From NCBI RefSeq assembly GCF_022690685.1, contig NZ_JALCYY010000002.1, positions 124,001 through 188,000 of the forward strand: a stretch of 64,000 nucleotides of DNA, in the 5' to 3' direction. The notes under the pieces are model-generated. The model worked only from the letters and a program-made list of their open reading frames with translations. It did not search any database and had not been told where the DNA came from. Position numbers and translations under genes: made by a program. This document shows positions 26,764-36,042 of the stretch, piece by piece (the stretch's first letter is position 1; the number at the start of each line of letters is the position of its first letter). This DNA comes from Anaeromyxobacter terrae. Its GTDB lineage: Bacteria; Myxococcota; Myxococcia; Myxococcales; Anaeromyxobacteraceae.

Positions 26764-27642
26764 GTGCCCGCCTCGATCGTCGCCCAGATGGCCATCAGCG
26801 GGGCGCTGATGGGCCTCGTCTACGCCCTCATCGCCTACGGCTTCCAGCTCACCTACGCCACGAGCAAGAGCATCAACTTCGGGCAGGGCGAGCTCGTGAT
26901 GGTCTCGGCGTTCTTCAGCCTCACGCTCCTCGACCTGGGCCTCTCCTACTGGCTCGTGCTCCCCGCCGGCCTCCTCTTCGGCGCGGCGCTCGGCCTCGTG
27001 GTGGAGCGCGCCGCGGTGCGGCTCGCGCTCGAGCAGAAGAGCGAGGGCTGGATCCTGCTCACCATCATCCTCGGCCTGTTCTTCTTCTCGGCCGCGGAGA
27101 ACATCTGGGGCCGCGACGACCGGCCGTTCCCGACGCCCATCCCCTCCGAGTCGTTCCACGTCTTCGGCGTGGACGTGACGCCGCTCGAGCTGTCGGTGGC
27201 GGTCGGCGTCCTCGCGGTGATGGGCCTCATCGAGCTCCTCAAGCGGAAGACCCTGCTCGGGAAGGCGTTCGAGGCGGTCTCGGTGGACCGCGACGCCGGG
27301 GAGCTCATGGGCATCTCGGCGAAGCGGACGGTGATGCTCTCCTACGCGCTCTCCGGCACGGTGGCCGCCCTCGCCGGCATCCTCGTCTCCCCCATCACCA
27401 CGGTCGGGCCGACCATGGCCTCGGCGCTCGTGCTGAAGGCGTTCTCGGTCGCGGTGGTGGCGGGCCTCGACTCCGGGTTCGGCGTGGTGCTCGTCGGCAT
27501 GTTCCTCGGCGCGCTCGAGACGCTCGCGAGCTTCTACGTCGGGAGCGGCTGGCGCGAGGCGCCCGGCCTCGTCCTCCTCATCCTGGCCCTGGCCGTGCGC
27601 CCCACCGGCGTGTTCGGCAAGGCCGCCATCCGCAAGGTCTGA
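26764..27642 (+). CDS. livH: Branched-chain amino-acid ABC transporter permease
   Basis: 292-aa LivH-type permease with about eight membrane segments. The typical start GALMGLVYALIAYGFQLTYA and the SINFGQGELVM motif (entry to TM2) are clear, and the EAA-like loop FEAVSVDRDAGELMGI precedes the last helices. Start is the GTG at 26764; an ATG eight codons later is an alternative. It lies 96 bp after livK, across the hairpin, and 15 bp before the fused livM-livG gene. Confidence 0.92.
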   Translation: MPASIVAQMAISGALMGLVYALIAYGFQLTYATSKSINFGQGELVMVSAFFSLTLLDLGLSYWLVLPAGLLFGAALGLVVERAAVRLALEQKSEGWILLTIILGLFFFSAAENIWGRDDRPFPTPIPSESFHVFGVDVTPLELSVAVGVLAVMGLIELLKRKTLLGKAFEAVSVDRDAGELMGISAKRTVMLSYALSGTVAALAGILVSPITTVGPTMASALVLKAFSVAVVAGLDSGFGVVLVGMFLGALETLASFYVGSGWREAPGLVLLILALAVRPTGVFGKAAIRKV

Positions 27643-27657
27643 GGGAGCCCTCGCGTC

Positions 27658-29625
27658 ATGCTGAAACGGCTGCTCCTGGTGCGCGGTGCCGAGCTCCTCC
27701 TGTTCGTGTCCCTCGCGGCGCTCCCCCTCGCCGTGAGGAGCCCGTACGCGCTCGGGCTCCTCACGCTCCTCGCGATCTACGGCATCCTCCTCATCGGCCT
27801 CGACGTCACGGTCGGCTACCTCGGCCAGGTGAACCTCGCCCAGGCGGCGTTCCTCGGCCTCGGCGCCTACACGGCGGCGATCGTCGTCACCCACTCCGGC
27901 CTGGGGCTCGTGGGCGCGCTCGTCATCGCGCCGTCCGTGTGCTTCGTCCTCGGCGCGCTCCTGGCGCTGCCGGCGCTCCGGCTCGAGGGACCGCAGTTCG
28001 CGCTCGCGACGCTGAGCTTCACCGCGCTCGCGACCACCGCGCTGAACGAGCTCGAGTGGCTGACGCAGGGCGCCCAGGGCTTCAGCCTCTCCCGCCCGCC
28101 GCTCCTCGGGCACGCGCTCGGGGCCCGCGACTTCTACTGGCTGTGCATGGCGCTCCTGGCGATGGTCTGGATCGCGATGCGGAACCTGCTCTCGTCGCAG
28201 TGGGGCCGCGCGTTCGAGGCGCTTCGCGACAGCCCCATCGCCACCGACGCGATGGGGGTCGGCACCTACCGCCACAAGGTCGCGGCGTTCGCGTTCGGCT
28301 CCGGGCTGGGCGGCCTCGCCGGCGCGCTGTACGCGTTCAACTTCCAGTACCTTCAGCCGCAGAGCTTCGTCTACGAGCTCACGGTGATCCTGCTGCTCGG
28401 GGTGGTGCTCGGCGGGCGGAAGAGCCTGTGGGGCGCGTTCGTGGGCGCGACGCTCGTGGCGCTCCTGCCGAACCTGCTCTCGAACCGGACGCTGTTCCAG
28501 GCCTTCTCCGCCCTCGGGCTCGCCGTCGCGCTCGCCGCCGGCGCGCGCGGGCTCGTCCGGCGCACGATGCGGCCGTTCCAGGCGATCGCGCCGGTGGTCG
28601 CGACCCTCACCCTCGTGCTGGGCGGGCTCGTCGTCGAGAACACCGAGGACTGGCGCAAGGCGATCTTCGCGCTGATGCTGTTCTCGGTGGTGGTGGGGCT
28701 GCCCGAGGGGCTCATGGGCTTCGCCACCCGCTTCCTCGCGCAGCTCCTCCGCATCGCCCCGCCGACGCTGCCGCCCGCGTCACCCCTCGACGCGGTCCTC
28801 CCCGCCCGGCCAGCGGACGGGGCCGTGCTCCTCGAGCTGCGCGACCTCAGGCGCCACTTCGGCGGCGTGAAGGCGGTGGATGGCGTCTCCCTCTCCGTTC
28901 GGGCCGGCCACGTCCACGGCCTCATCGGCCCGAACGGCTCGGGCAAGAGCACGCTCGTGAACGTCGTCTCCGGCCTCTACACGCCGACCTCGGGCGTGGC
29001 GCTGCTCAGGGGCAGCGCGCTCCCCCAGGGCAGCCTCGTCCGCGTCGCGCGGGCCGGCGTCGCGCGCACCTTCCAGAACCTCCAGCTCTTCACCGGGCTC
29101 ACCGCGCTCGAGAACGTGATGGTCGCGCTCACCGGCGTGTACCGGGCGCCGCTGCCGTTCGTGCTGCTCGGCCTCGGCCGCGCGGAGGACCGGCGCGCCC
29201 GCGCCGACGCCCTCGCGCTGCTCGAGCTCGTCGGGCTGGGGGACGAGGCGCGCACGCCGGCGAAGGACCTCACCTACGGCGCGCAGCGGTTCCTCGAGAT
29301 CGCGCGGGCCCTCGCGCGGAAGCCCGAGGTCCTCATTCTCGACGAGCCGGCCGCCGGCCTCGCCCACCCCGACGTGGTGAAGCAGGTGGAGATCATCCGG
29401 CGGATTCGGCAGCGCGGCGTGACGATCGTGCTCATCGAGCACCACATGGACGTGGTGACGCAGCTCTGCGACGTCGTGACCGCGCTCGACGGCGGCAAGC
29501 TCATCGCGGAGGGCACGCCCGACGAGGTGAAGCGCCACCCCAAGGTCATCGAGGCCTACCTGGGCAACGTCGGGGACGTCGCCACCGAGCCCGCGCCGCC
29601 GGCGGCGGGCGCGCGGATCTCATGA
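27658..29625 (+). CDS. livMG: Fused branched-chain amino-acid permease-ATPase (LivM-LivG)
   Basis: 655 aa made of two normally separate proteins. Residues about 1-370 are LivM: eight to ten membrane segments, the VGYLGQVNLAQAAFLGLGAY motif and the EAA loop FEALRDSPIATDAMGV; an extra hydrophobic pair (APVVATLTLVLGGLVV, ALMLFSVVVGLPEGLMGF) precedes the junction. Residues about 385-640 are LivG: Walker A GLIGPNGSGKST, signature LTYGAQRFLEIARAL, Walker B LILDEPAAGLAH, H-loop LIEHHMD and the family end IEAYLGN. The linker APPTLPPASPLDAVLPARPAD shows no stop or frame change. Fusion fixes the permease-ATPase ratio. It ends in an ATGA overlap with livF. Confidence 0.93.
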   Translation: MLKRLLLVRGAELLLFVSLAALPLAVRSPYALGLLTLLAIYGILLIGLDVTVGYLGQVNLAQAAFLGLGAYTAAIVVTHSGLGLVGALVIAPSVCFVLGALLALPALRLEGPQFALATLSFTALATTALNELEWLTQGAQGFSLSRPPLLGHALGARDFYWLCMALLAMVWIAMRNLLSSQWGRAFEALRDSPIATDAMGVGTYRHKVAAFAFGSGLGGLAGALYAFNFQYLQPQSFVYELTVILLLGVVLGGRKSLWGAFVGATLVALLPNLLSNRTLFQAFSALGLAVALAAGARGLVRRTMRPFQAIAPVVATLTLVLGGLVVENTEDWRKAIFALMLFSVVVGLPEGLMGFATRFLAQLLRIAPPTLPPASPLDAVLPARPADGAVLLELRDLRRHFGGVKAVDGVSLSVRAGHVHGLIGPNGSGKSTLVNVVSGLYTPTSGVALLRGSALPQGSLVRVARAGVARTFQNLQLFTGLTALENVMVALTGVYRAPLPFVLLGLGRAEDRRARADALALLELVGLGDEARTPAKDLTYGAQRFLEIARALARKPEVLILDEPAAGLAHPDVVKQVEIIRRIRQRGVTIVLIEHHMDVVTQLCDVVTALDGGKLIAEGTPDEVKRHPKVIEAYLGNVGDVATEPAPPAAGARIS

Positions 29626-30353
29626 GGGAGAGCGCGATGCTGCTCGTGGAGGACGTCTACGCGGGGTACGGACTGAGCGAGGTGCTGCTCGGGACCTCGC
29701 TCGCCGTGAAGCCGGGGACGGTGGTGGCCCTCATCGGCGCGAACGGCGCGGGGAAGACCACGACGATGCGCGCCATCTCGGGGCTCCTCCGGCCGGCGCG
29801 GGGTCGCGTGCTCCTCGACGGGAACCCCGTCCAGGGCCTCGCGGCGTCGCGGATCGCGCGGCTCGGGCTCGCGCACGCGCCGGAGGGGCGCAAGGTGTTC
29901 GGCACGCTCTGCGTGGAGGACAACCTGCTCCTCGGCGCGTACGGGCGGCTGCCGCGCTTCTTCGGGTTCCGCGGCCGCGCGGCGTCGGATCTCGAGCGCG
30001 TGTACGCGCTCTTCCCGCGCCTGCGCGAGCGGCGCAGGCAGCTCGCCGGAACCCTCTCCGGCGGCGAGCAGCAGATGCTCGCCATCGGCCGGGCTCTGAT
30101 GGCGCGGCCCAAGCTGATGCTGCTCGACGAGCCCTCGATGGGCCTCGCGCCGGTCATCGTGCAGGAGGTCTTCCGCACGATCCGCCAGCTCAAGGCGGAG
30201 GGCATGACCATGCTGCTCGTCGAGCAGTTCGCGAAGACCGCGCTCGAGGTGGCCGACTACGCCTACGTGATGGAGCGCGGGCGCATCGCCATCGAGGGCA
30301 CTCCCGCCGAGCTTCGCCGGGACGAGCGGCTGCTCGCGGCGTACCTCGGCTGA
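29622..30353 (+). CDS. livF: Branched-chain amino-acid ABC transporter, second ATPase
   Basis: 243-aa LivF. Walker A LIGANGAGKTTTMRAISGL, the LivF-typical block LAHAPEGRKVFGTLCVEDNL, signature LSGGEQQMLAIGRAL, Walker B LMLLDEPSMGLAP and the H-loop-region LLVEQF are all present, ending in the family's LAAYLG. Its ATG overlaps the stop of the fused livMG gene by four bases, which couples translation. It closes the liv operon and converges with the receiver-domain gene at 30373. Confidence 0.94.
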   Translation: MRESAMLLVEDVYAGYGLSEVLLGTSLAVKPGTVVALIGANGAGKTTTMRAISGLLRPARGRVLLDGNPVQGLAASRIARLGLAHAPEGRKVFGTLCVEDNLLLGAYGRLPRFFGFRGRAASDLERVYALFPRLRERRRQLAGTLSGGEQQMLAIGRALMARPKLMLLDEPSMGLAPVIVQEVFRTIRQLKAEGMTMLLVEQFAKTALEVADYAYVMERGRIAIEGTPAELRRDERLLAAYLG

Positions 30354-30372
30354 GCGGGGAGAGCGGGGCGCC

Positions 30373-30813
30373 TCAGTCCCCGGAGACGAGCCGCGCGAGC
30401 TCGCGCTCGAGCAGGTCGGGGCGGAACGGCTTCGCGAACGTCCGGTCCGCGTCGAGCACCGGCTCGTCCTCGAGGTAGGCGCTCGCGACGATGACGCGGC
30501 GGCCCTGGTGCTTCGGCTTCGAGCGGAGCCAGTCCAGGAAGGCCCGGCCGTCCATCCGGGGCATCGTCAGGTCGAGCAGGATCACGTCCGGCTCGAGGCC
30601 CGCCTCGAGCAGGTCGACCGCGTCCCGCCCGTCGGCCGCCTCGACCACGTGGTAGCCCTTGCCCTCGAGCCAGCGCGCGATGAGCTCGCGCAGCTCGTGC
30701 TCGTCCTCCACGACGAGCACGCTCGCGCGGGGGTCGAGGCGCGGCTCGCGCTCCTGCACCTCGGCGGTCCCGGTGCCGGCGCTGCCGGCCCCCGGCTGAG
30801 CTTCCTGGATCAC
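30373..30813 (-). CDS. Single-domain response regulator
   Basis: 146 aa from the GTG at 30813: about 25 disordered residues (EAQPGAGSAGTGTAEVQERE) then a receiver domain. VLVVEDEHELRELI gives the acidic pair, VILLDLTMPRMDGRAFLDW the phospho-acceptor Asp, RRVIVASAY the Thr/Ser position (here Ala-Ser-Ala), and FAKPFRPDLLERELARL the conserved Lys-Pro. No output domain is present, so it acts like CheY/Spo0F or within a phosphorelay. No kinase gene adjoins it. The upstream ATG at 30915 would add only basic, non-family sequence, hence the GTG; the start remains uncertain. Confidence 0.82.
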   Translation of the reverse strand: MIQEAQPGAGSAGTGTAEVQEREPRLDPRASVLVVEDEHELRELIARWLEGKGYHVVEAADGRDAVDLLEAGLEPDVILLDLTMPRMDGRAFLDWLRSKPKHQGRRVIVASAYLEDEPVLDADRTFAKPFRPDLLERELARLVSGD

Positions 30814-31163
30814 GATTCGTCGCCCCCTTCGCCGAACCGTGGCGACTCGACGCGCGTGGCGCAAGGGAGGCGGCCGTCGAGCCGGGCGCCTGCCCGGTCG
30901 CCGCGGATGCTCCACCGTCGCCTGCGCTCGTCGAGCCTATACCCGCGCCGTTCGAGCCCGAGCGCAGGCGCCTCGGCGCCGTTCCGGCATCGGGCCGCGC
31001 CTCTGCCGCACGCGCGGCGTTCCGCCGCACGCCGAGCGGAAGTTGACGGTGAGCAAACGCGTTCGGGGTAGGCGCCGGTCGGGTCACGTACGGTATAGGC
31101 CGGACACCGACCGTGAACGTCGGCGGGCACCGCAGGGTGCGGTGCGTGAGAGGGATCTCGACA
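30814..31163. other. Divergent promoter region, no gene
   Basis: 350 bases between the leftward receiver gene and the rightward NHL/CARDB gene. An AT-richer patch near 31080-31115 could hold the rightward promoter. No RNA structure or riboswitch was recognised. Confidence 0.4.
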
Positions 31164-33500
31164 ATGAACACTCGATGGGTGGTCTTCCTCGCGGCGCTGG
31201 CGCTCGCCGGCACCGCCTCCGCGTCCCCGGGCGACTTCATCGCCCAGATCGGCACCCCGGGCTCGGGCGCGGGTCAGCTCGACGCGCCTTGGGGCACGGC
31301 GGTCGACGGGTCCGGCAACGTCTACGTCACCGACACCGCCAACGCGCGCGTCCAGGTCTTCTCGCGCGCCGGCGCGTTCCTGCGCTCCTGGGGCAGCCTC
31401 GGCAGCGGGAACGGGCAGCTCGACGGCCCGACCGGCATCGCCGTCTGCGAGCCGAACGTCTACGTCGCCGATACGAACAACAACCGTGTCCAGCTGTTCG
31501 ACACGGCCGGGAACCTCGTCGCCGTGTACGGGGGCATGAATGCTCCCCACGGCCTCGCCTGCGACGACATGTTCCTGTACGTCGCGGACACCGGCAATCA
31601 CCGCGTCGCGGTCATCATGCTCCAGGACTACGGCCAGGACTGGCCGGCCGTCCCGAACGGCGGCCACGGCTCCGGGCCGGGCCAGTACGACTCCCCGACC
31701 GACGTCGCGCTCGGCGCCGACGGCTCGGTCTATGTCGCGGACACCGGGAACGACCGGATCGTCGCCTCCAGGAACGGCGTCTTCGACTTCGGTGCGACGG
31801 GCGTCGCCGAGGGCCAGCTCAGCAGGCCCACGGGCGTGGAGGTGGACGCCGGCGGCAACGTCTACGTGGTGGACAGCGGCAACGCCCGCGTGCAGGTCTT
31901 CACCCCCTCCGGCGCCTTCGTCGCCGCGTTCGGCACGCCGGGGATCGACGCCGGCCAGCTCGCGTCGCCCGCCGGCATTGCGTTTGACCAGGGCGGAGCC
32001 CGCGTCGTCGTCGCCGACTCCGGCAACGACCGGCTGCAGAGCTTCCAGGCGATGACCTCGGACCTCGCGGTGACCGCGATCGCTGCCCCTCCGGCCGCGA
32101 GCACCCTCCAGCAGCTCTCCTTCACGGCGACCGTGCGGAACCTCGGCCCCGGTTCGCAGGGGTACGTCTGGGTCTACGGCTACCTCTCGACGGACCCGTA
32201 CTACTCGGCGAACGACGTCCAGGTCTGCTACACCGCGATCGCGACGCTCGCGCCCGGCTCCGAGCAGCCGGCGACGGCGACCTGCACGGTGCCCGCCAAC
32301 GCGGCCACCGTCTCCGGCCCGGCGTACCTCGTGGTCCGGGCCACCTCGCCAAGCGTGGGCGATCCGGATCTGGCGAACAACGTGGGCGCCGCCGCCATCC
32401 AGGTGAACGGCCCCGATCTCGCCGTGGCGTCGGTCGCGGCGCCGTCCTCGATCGGCACGCTCCAGCCCTTGACGGTCAGCGCCACGGTCGTGAACCGGGG
32501 GCTCGGGAACGCGAACGGGTCCGTCCTCACGTTCTCCCTCGTCTCGAGCACCACCGGCGCCCTCGTGGCCTCGCTCGGCAACGTCGCGGTCGGCGCGCTC
32601 CCGGCCGGCGGCCAGCAGACGGTGACCGCCACCTACACCCTCGGCTCCAACCTCGCGGCCGGGTCGGCCGTCGTGCGGGCCACCGCAGACGTGTACCAGG
32701 GCGTTCCCGAGAGCGACGAGTCCAACAACGTGACCGACTCCCAGCCGCTCACCGTCTACCTGCCGGACCTGGCGTGGGTGGCCACGTCGTTCCCTGCCTC
32801 GGCCGCGCAGGGCGAGACGGTCCCCATGACCGTCACCCTCGTGAACCAGGGGGGCGGCGACTCGAAGGCGTCCGGCGTGAGCATCGTGCTGACGCGCGAC
32901 GGGAGCGTCTGCACTCGCCGCACGTCGTGCGACGAGTCGGACGACGACTGGTGGCTCGGCAACCTCTCCGTGCCGGGCCTCGCCGCCGGCGCGCAGGTCA
33001 CGCTCACCATCCCCGTGGCCATCCCGTCGAACTTCGATCCGCTCTCGTGGCCCGTGATCGGCCTCATCGACTGGGACAACCGGGTCCCGGAGTCGAACAA
33101 CGCCAACAACATCATCACGCTCGGGGCCATCTCCATCCTCCCCGCCGCGACGACGATCATCGTCGGCGTGGACATCAAGCCGGGCAGCTCCCCGAACAGC
33201 ATCAACCTCGGCTCGAACGGCGTCGTGCCGGTCGCGATCCTGAGCAGCCCGACCTTCGACGCGACCACGGTGGACCCTCTCACGGTGACGCTCGCGAGCT
33301 CGCCGATCGTGCTCCGCGGGAACGGGACGCCCTCGGCGTCGGCGGAGGACGTGAACGGTGACGGGCTCAAGGACCTCGTCGTGCAGGTCGCCACCGAGGC
33401 GCTCCAGCTGACGACGGCGTCCACGTCCGCGGTGCTCCAGGGGCGCACCTACACGGGCCAGGCGATCGCAGGCAACGACGACGTGAACATCGTGCCGTAG
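31164..33500 (+). CDS. Secreted NHL-repeat and CARDB-domain surface protein
   Basis: 778 aa. Signal peptide MNTRWVVFLAALALAGTASA. Residues about 22-300 are six NHL repeats forming a beta-propeller (for example DAPWGTAVDGSGNVYVTDTA, NARVQVFSRAGAFLRSWGS, SDGSVYVADTGNDRI-like units). Three CARDB (cell-adhesion-related) Ig-like domains follow: DLAVTAIAAPPAASTLQQLS, DLAVASVAAPSSIGTLQPLT, and DLAWVATSFPASAAQGETV. The last part, VDIKPGSSPNSINLGSNGVV with a C-terminal SAEDVNGDGLKDLV, is a recurrent surface-protein tail with a Ca-type loop. No catalytic motif. It probably is a secreted or surface adhesion/binding protein. A clear hairpin follows the stop. Confidence 0.9.
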   Translation: MNTRWVVFLAALALAGTASASPGDFIAQIGTPGSGAGQLDAPWGTAVDGSGNVYVTDTANARVQVFSRAGAFLRSWGSLGSGNGQLDGPTGIAVCEPNVYVADTNNNRVQLFDTAGNLVAVYGGMNAPHGLACDDMFLYVADTGNHRVAVIMLQDYGQDWPAVPNGGHGSGPGQYDSPTDVALGADGSVYVADTGNDRIVASRNGVFDFGATGVAEGQLSRPTGVEVDAGGNVYVVDSGNARVQVFTPSGAFVAAFGTPGIDAGQLASPAGIAFDQGGARVVVADSGNDRLQSFQAMTSDLAVTAIAAPPAASTLQQLSFTATVRNLGPGSQGYVWVYGYLSTDPYYSANDVQVCYTAIATLAPGSEQPATATCTVPANAATVSGPAYLVVRATSPSVGDPDLANNVGAAAIQVNGPDLAVASVAAPSSIGTLQPLTVSATVVNRGLGNANGSVLTFSLVSSTTGALVASLGNVAVGALPAGGQQTVTATYTLGSNLAAGSAVVRATADVYQGVPESDESNNVTDSQPLTVYLPDLAWVATSFPASAAQGETVPMTVTLVNQGGGDSKASGVSIVLTRDGSVCTRRTSCDESDDDWWLGNLSVPGLAAGAQVTLTIPVAIPSNFDPLSWPVIGLIDWDNRVPESNNANNIITLGAISILPAATTIIVGVDIKPGSSPNSINLGSNGVVPVAILSSPTFDATTVDPLTVTLASSPIVLRGNGTPSASAEDVNGDGLKDLVVQVATEALQLTTASTSAVLQGRTYTGQAIAGNDDVNIVP

Positions 33501-33865
33501 CGCGAACGAGGGCGCGCAGGCCGGCTCGCGGCGACGTGGGCCGGCCTGCGGTTCTCACCCCGATCTCTCGAGCTCTGGCACCGCGCGCCGCGGCGGGAGC
33601 CCCTCGAGGCAGCGATCGAGCCGCTCGGTGTCGCGCCGCGGCCGATCCGCGGCGCCGGCCGCGAGGTCGGGCGCGTCCCTCGCGTCGAGCGCCACCCGAT
33701 CCGCTGCGGTAGGAGCACGCGAGCGGGCAGGCCCCCGGAGCCCAAGGGGGCACGCCGAACATGCTCGCCAGGTTCGTGTAACCAGACGTCCCGTCGTTAT
33801 GCGTCCAGCTCATCGCCGTCAGGGCGGCGGTCCCCGCCGCGGAGCGCGGCGACAAGGAGCACGGC
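33501..33865. other. Intergenic region with terminator, no gene
   Basis: 365 bases between the NHL/CARDB gene and the MBL-fold gene. The first 50 bases hold the hairpin described separately; the rest shows no gene. The ribosome site AAGGAGC at 33852-33858 belongs to the MBL-fold gene. Confidence 0.4.
33515..33550 (+). terminator. Terminator hairpin after the NHL/CARDB gene
   Basis: CGCAGGCCGG (33515-33524) pairs perfectly over ten bases with CCGGCCTGCG (33541-33550), loop 16 bases, beginning 14 bases after the stop. GTTCTC follows, a weak T-rich tail. Confidence 0.6.
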
Positions 33866-34585
33866 ATGGACGAGGCAGGCACCCGCATCGACGAGGTCGC
33901 GGACGGCATCTACCGGATCAGCACCCCCCTGGCGGCCGTCCCGGGCGGCTTCACCTTCAACCAGTACCTCGTCGTGGACGACGAGCCGCTCCTGTTCCAC
34001 ACCGGCCTGCGCCGGATCTTCCCCTCCGTTCGCGACGCGATCGCCCGGGTGATGCCGGTCGAGAAGCTGCGCTGGGTCGCGTTCTCGCACCTGGAGCAGG
34101 ACGAGTGCGGCGCCCTGAACGAGTTCCTCGCCGCGGCGCCGAGAGCGGAGGCCGCCTGCAGCCGGATCGGCGCGATGACCTCGGTGGGCGACCTCGCGAT
34201 CCGCCCGCCGCGGCCGCTCGCGGACGGCGAGCGCCTCTCGCTCGGTCGTCACGAGGTGGTCTGGCACGACGCACCGCACGTGCCGCACGGCTGGGACTGC
34301 GGGTTCCTGTCGGAGGCGACCACGCGGACGCTCCTGTGCGGCGACCTCTTCACCCAGCCCGGCGCGAGCCATTCGCCGCTCACGGAGTCCGACATCCTCG
34401 GGCCCTCCGAGGCCATGCGCGGCTTGCTCGACTATTACGCCCACGCCCCCGCGACGCGCGCCACGCTCGAGAAGCTCGCGGCGACCGGGCCGCGCACGCT
34501 CGCGTGCATGCACGGAGCCGCCTGGCACGGCGACGGCGCGACGCTCCTCGCCGCGCTCGCGGACGCGCTCGAGCGGCGGGCGTGA
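33866..34585 (+). CDS. MBL-fold di-iron protein (FprA/ODP-like)
   Basis: 239-aa metallo-beta-lactamase-fold protein of the oxygen-binding di-iron (ODP) type. The metal motif is H75-L-E77-Q-D79-E80, matching the HxExD pattern of flavodiiron proteins rather than the HxHxDH of classical MBL enzymes; further ligands are expected in HVPHGWD, LLCGDLF and MHGAAWHGDG. It lacks the flavodoxin domain of full flavodiiron enzymes. Free-standing ODP proteins are reported as O2 or redox sensors in spirochaetes and others. It lies 179 bp upstream of senA in the same direction; a functional link is possible but unproven. Confidence 0.85.
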   Translation: MDEAGTRIDEVADGIYRISTPLAAVPGGFTFNQYLVVDDEPLLFHTGLRRIFPSVRDAIARVMPVEKLRWVAFSHLEQDECGALNEFLAAAPRAEAACSRIGAMTSVGDLAIRPPRPLADGERLSLGRHEVVWHDAPHVPHGWDCGFLSEATTRTLLCGDLFTQPGASHSPLTESDILGPSEAMRGLLDYYAHAPATRATLEKLAATGPRTLACMHGAAWHGDGATLLAALADALERRA

Positions 34586-34764
34586 CCGTCGCCCCCGGGT
34601 TCAGTCCGGGAGCGGCGCGCCGGCCCAGACCTCCCGCACCGATCGGCTGGATCGCGGACTCCGGCGGGCGGCCGACGCCGGCGCGCGCTGGCGCCGCCTC
34701 CTGCTCGCAAGACCCGTCCGAGGCTCTCCGAGCCTGCCCGCCGTCGCCCCGCTACATCTCCGGG

Positions 34765-36042
34765 ATGCCTCAGCAGCTCACCGGACCGGTCGCCGACGCC
34801 AGGCGTCGAACGCTCGAGCTCGCGTCGGCGCTGTCGGAGGGACAACTCCTCGGCCCGCAGCTCGCGATCGTGAACCCGCCCCTGTGGGAGCTCGGGCACG
34901 TGGCCTGGTTCCAGGAGCGCTGGGTCCTGCGCCACGCGGCCGGGCTGGCGCCGCTCCGCACCGACGGCGACGCCCTCTATGACTCGTCTGCCGTCCCGCA
35001 CGACACGCGCTGGGACCTCCCGCTCCCCGGCTTCGCCGAGACCACGGCCTACCTGCGGGACGTGGAGACGCGCGTCGCCGCGCTCTCCGCGCGCGGCGAG
35101 GCGGATCCGTACTTCGTCGCGCTGAGCGTCTTCCACGAGGACATGCACTTCGAGGCGATGGCCTTCACGCGGCAGACGCTCGGGTACGCGCAGCCGCCGC
35201 TCTCCGACGAGGTGCCCGCGGAACCGCCGGACGCCGGCGACCTGCCCGGCGACGCCGCCGTGGCGGGCGGCGCGTTCCGGCTCGGCGCCGAGCGTGGGGA
35301 GCGCTTCGTGTTCGACAACGAGAAGTGGGCCCACCCGGTCGAGCTCGCGCCGTTCCGGATCTCCCGGGCACCCGTCACGCAGGCCCGCTTCGCGGACTTC
35401 GTCCTGGACGGCGGCTACGGCCGGCGTGACCTCTGGAGCGAGGCGGGCTGGCGCTGGCGCGCCGCGAACGGGGTCGCGGGGCCGGCCTACTGGGACCGCC
35501 GCGACGGGCAGTTCTTCCGTCGGGACTTCGATCGCTGGGTTCCGCTGGAGCCGCATCGACCGATGGTGAACGTAGCCTGGTTCGAGGCCGAGGCGTGGTG
35601 CCGCTGGGCGGGGCGGCGGCTCCCGAGCGAGGCGGAGTGGGAGGCGGCGGCCGCGGGCGAGCCGGGACCCGGCGGGCGGCTCTCGCCGGGGAAGCGGCGC
35701 TTTCCCTGGGGCGAGGCTCCGCCCGATCCCGGTCGCGCGCACCTCGGCGCGCGCCGGCTCCACGCCCTGGACGTCGGGGCGCTCCCCGCGGGCGACAGCG
35801 CCTTCGGCTGCCGGCAGCTCGTCGGGAACGTCTGGGAGTGGACCGCGAGCGACTTCCTTCCCTACCCTGGCTTCGCGCCGGACCCGTACCGCGAGTACTC
35901 GCAGCCCTGGTTCGGCACGCACAAGGTGCTGCGCGGTGGCAGCTTCGCGACCCCGGCGCGCCTGATCTCGACCACCTTCCGCAACTTCTACACGCCCGAC
36001 CGACGCGACCTCTGGGCCGGATTCCGAACGTGCGCCGCCTGA
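34765..36042 (+). CDS. senA: Selenoneine synthase SenA (EgtB-like nonheme iron enzyme)
   Basis: 425 aa. Residues about 1-150 are a DinB-type helical domain with the iron ligands: His45 in WELGHVAWF and the H-x3-H-x-E motif at His124/His128/Glu130 (FHEDMHFEAM). Residues about 165-425 are a formylglycine-generating-enzyme-like (SUMF1) domain: SRAPVTQARFADFV, MVNVAWFEAEAWCRWAG-RRLPSEAEWE, LVGNVWEWTASDFLPY and KVLRGGSFATPARL, ending GFRTCA. EgtB, OvoA and SenA share this layout. The assignment as SenA rests on the overlapping SenB-type glycosyltransferase next door, since EgtB occurs with egtA/C/D instead. By published work SenA joins hercynine to a selenosugar with O2. Hercynine synthesis (egtD) and senC/selD are not in the window. 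Confidence 0.85.
   Translation: MPQQLTGPVADARRRTLELASALSEGQLLGPQLAIVNPPLWELGHVAWFQERWVLRHAAGLAPLRTDGDALYDSSAVPHDTRWDLPLPGFAETTAYLRDVETRVAALSARGEADPYFVALSVFHEDMHFEAMAFTRQTLGYAQPPLSDEVPAEPPDAGDLPGDAAVAGGAFRLGAERGERFVFDNEKWAHPVELAPFRISRAPVTQARFADFVLDGGYGRRDLWSEAGWRWRAANGVAGPAYWDRRDGQFFRRDFDRWVPLEPHRPMVNVAWFEAEAWCRWAGRRLPSEAEWEAAAAGEPGPGGRLSPGKRRFPWGEAPPDPGRAHLGARRLHALDVGALPAGDSAFGCRQLVGNVWEWTASDFLPYPGFAPDPYREYSQPWFGTHKVLRGGSFATPARLISTTFRNFYTPDRRDLWAGFRTCAA

Noticed and set aside
31080-31163. Possible riboswitch before the NHL/CARDB gene
   Set aside because: Some short GC stems exist, but neither GEMM nor other known riboswitch core motifs could be matched.
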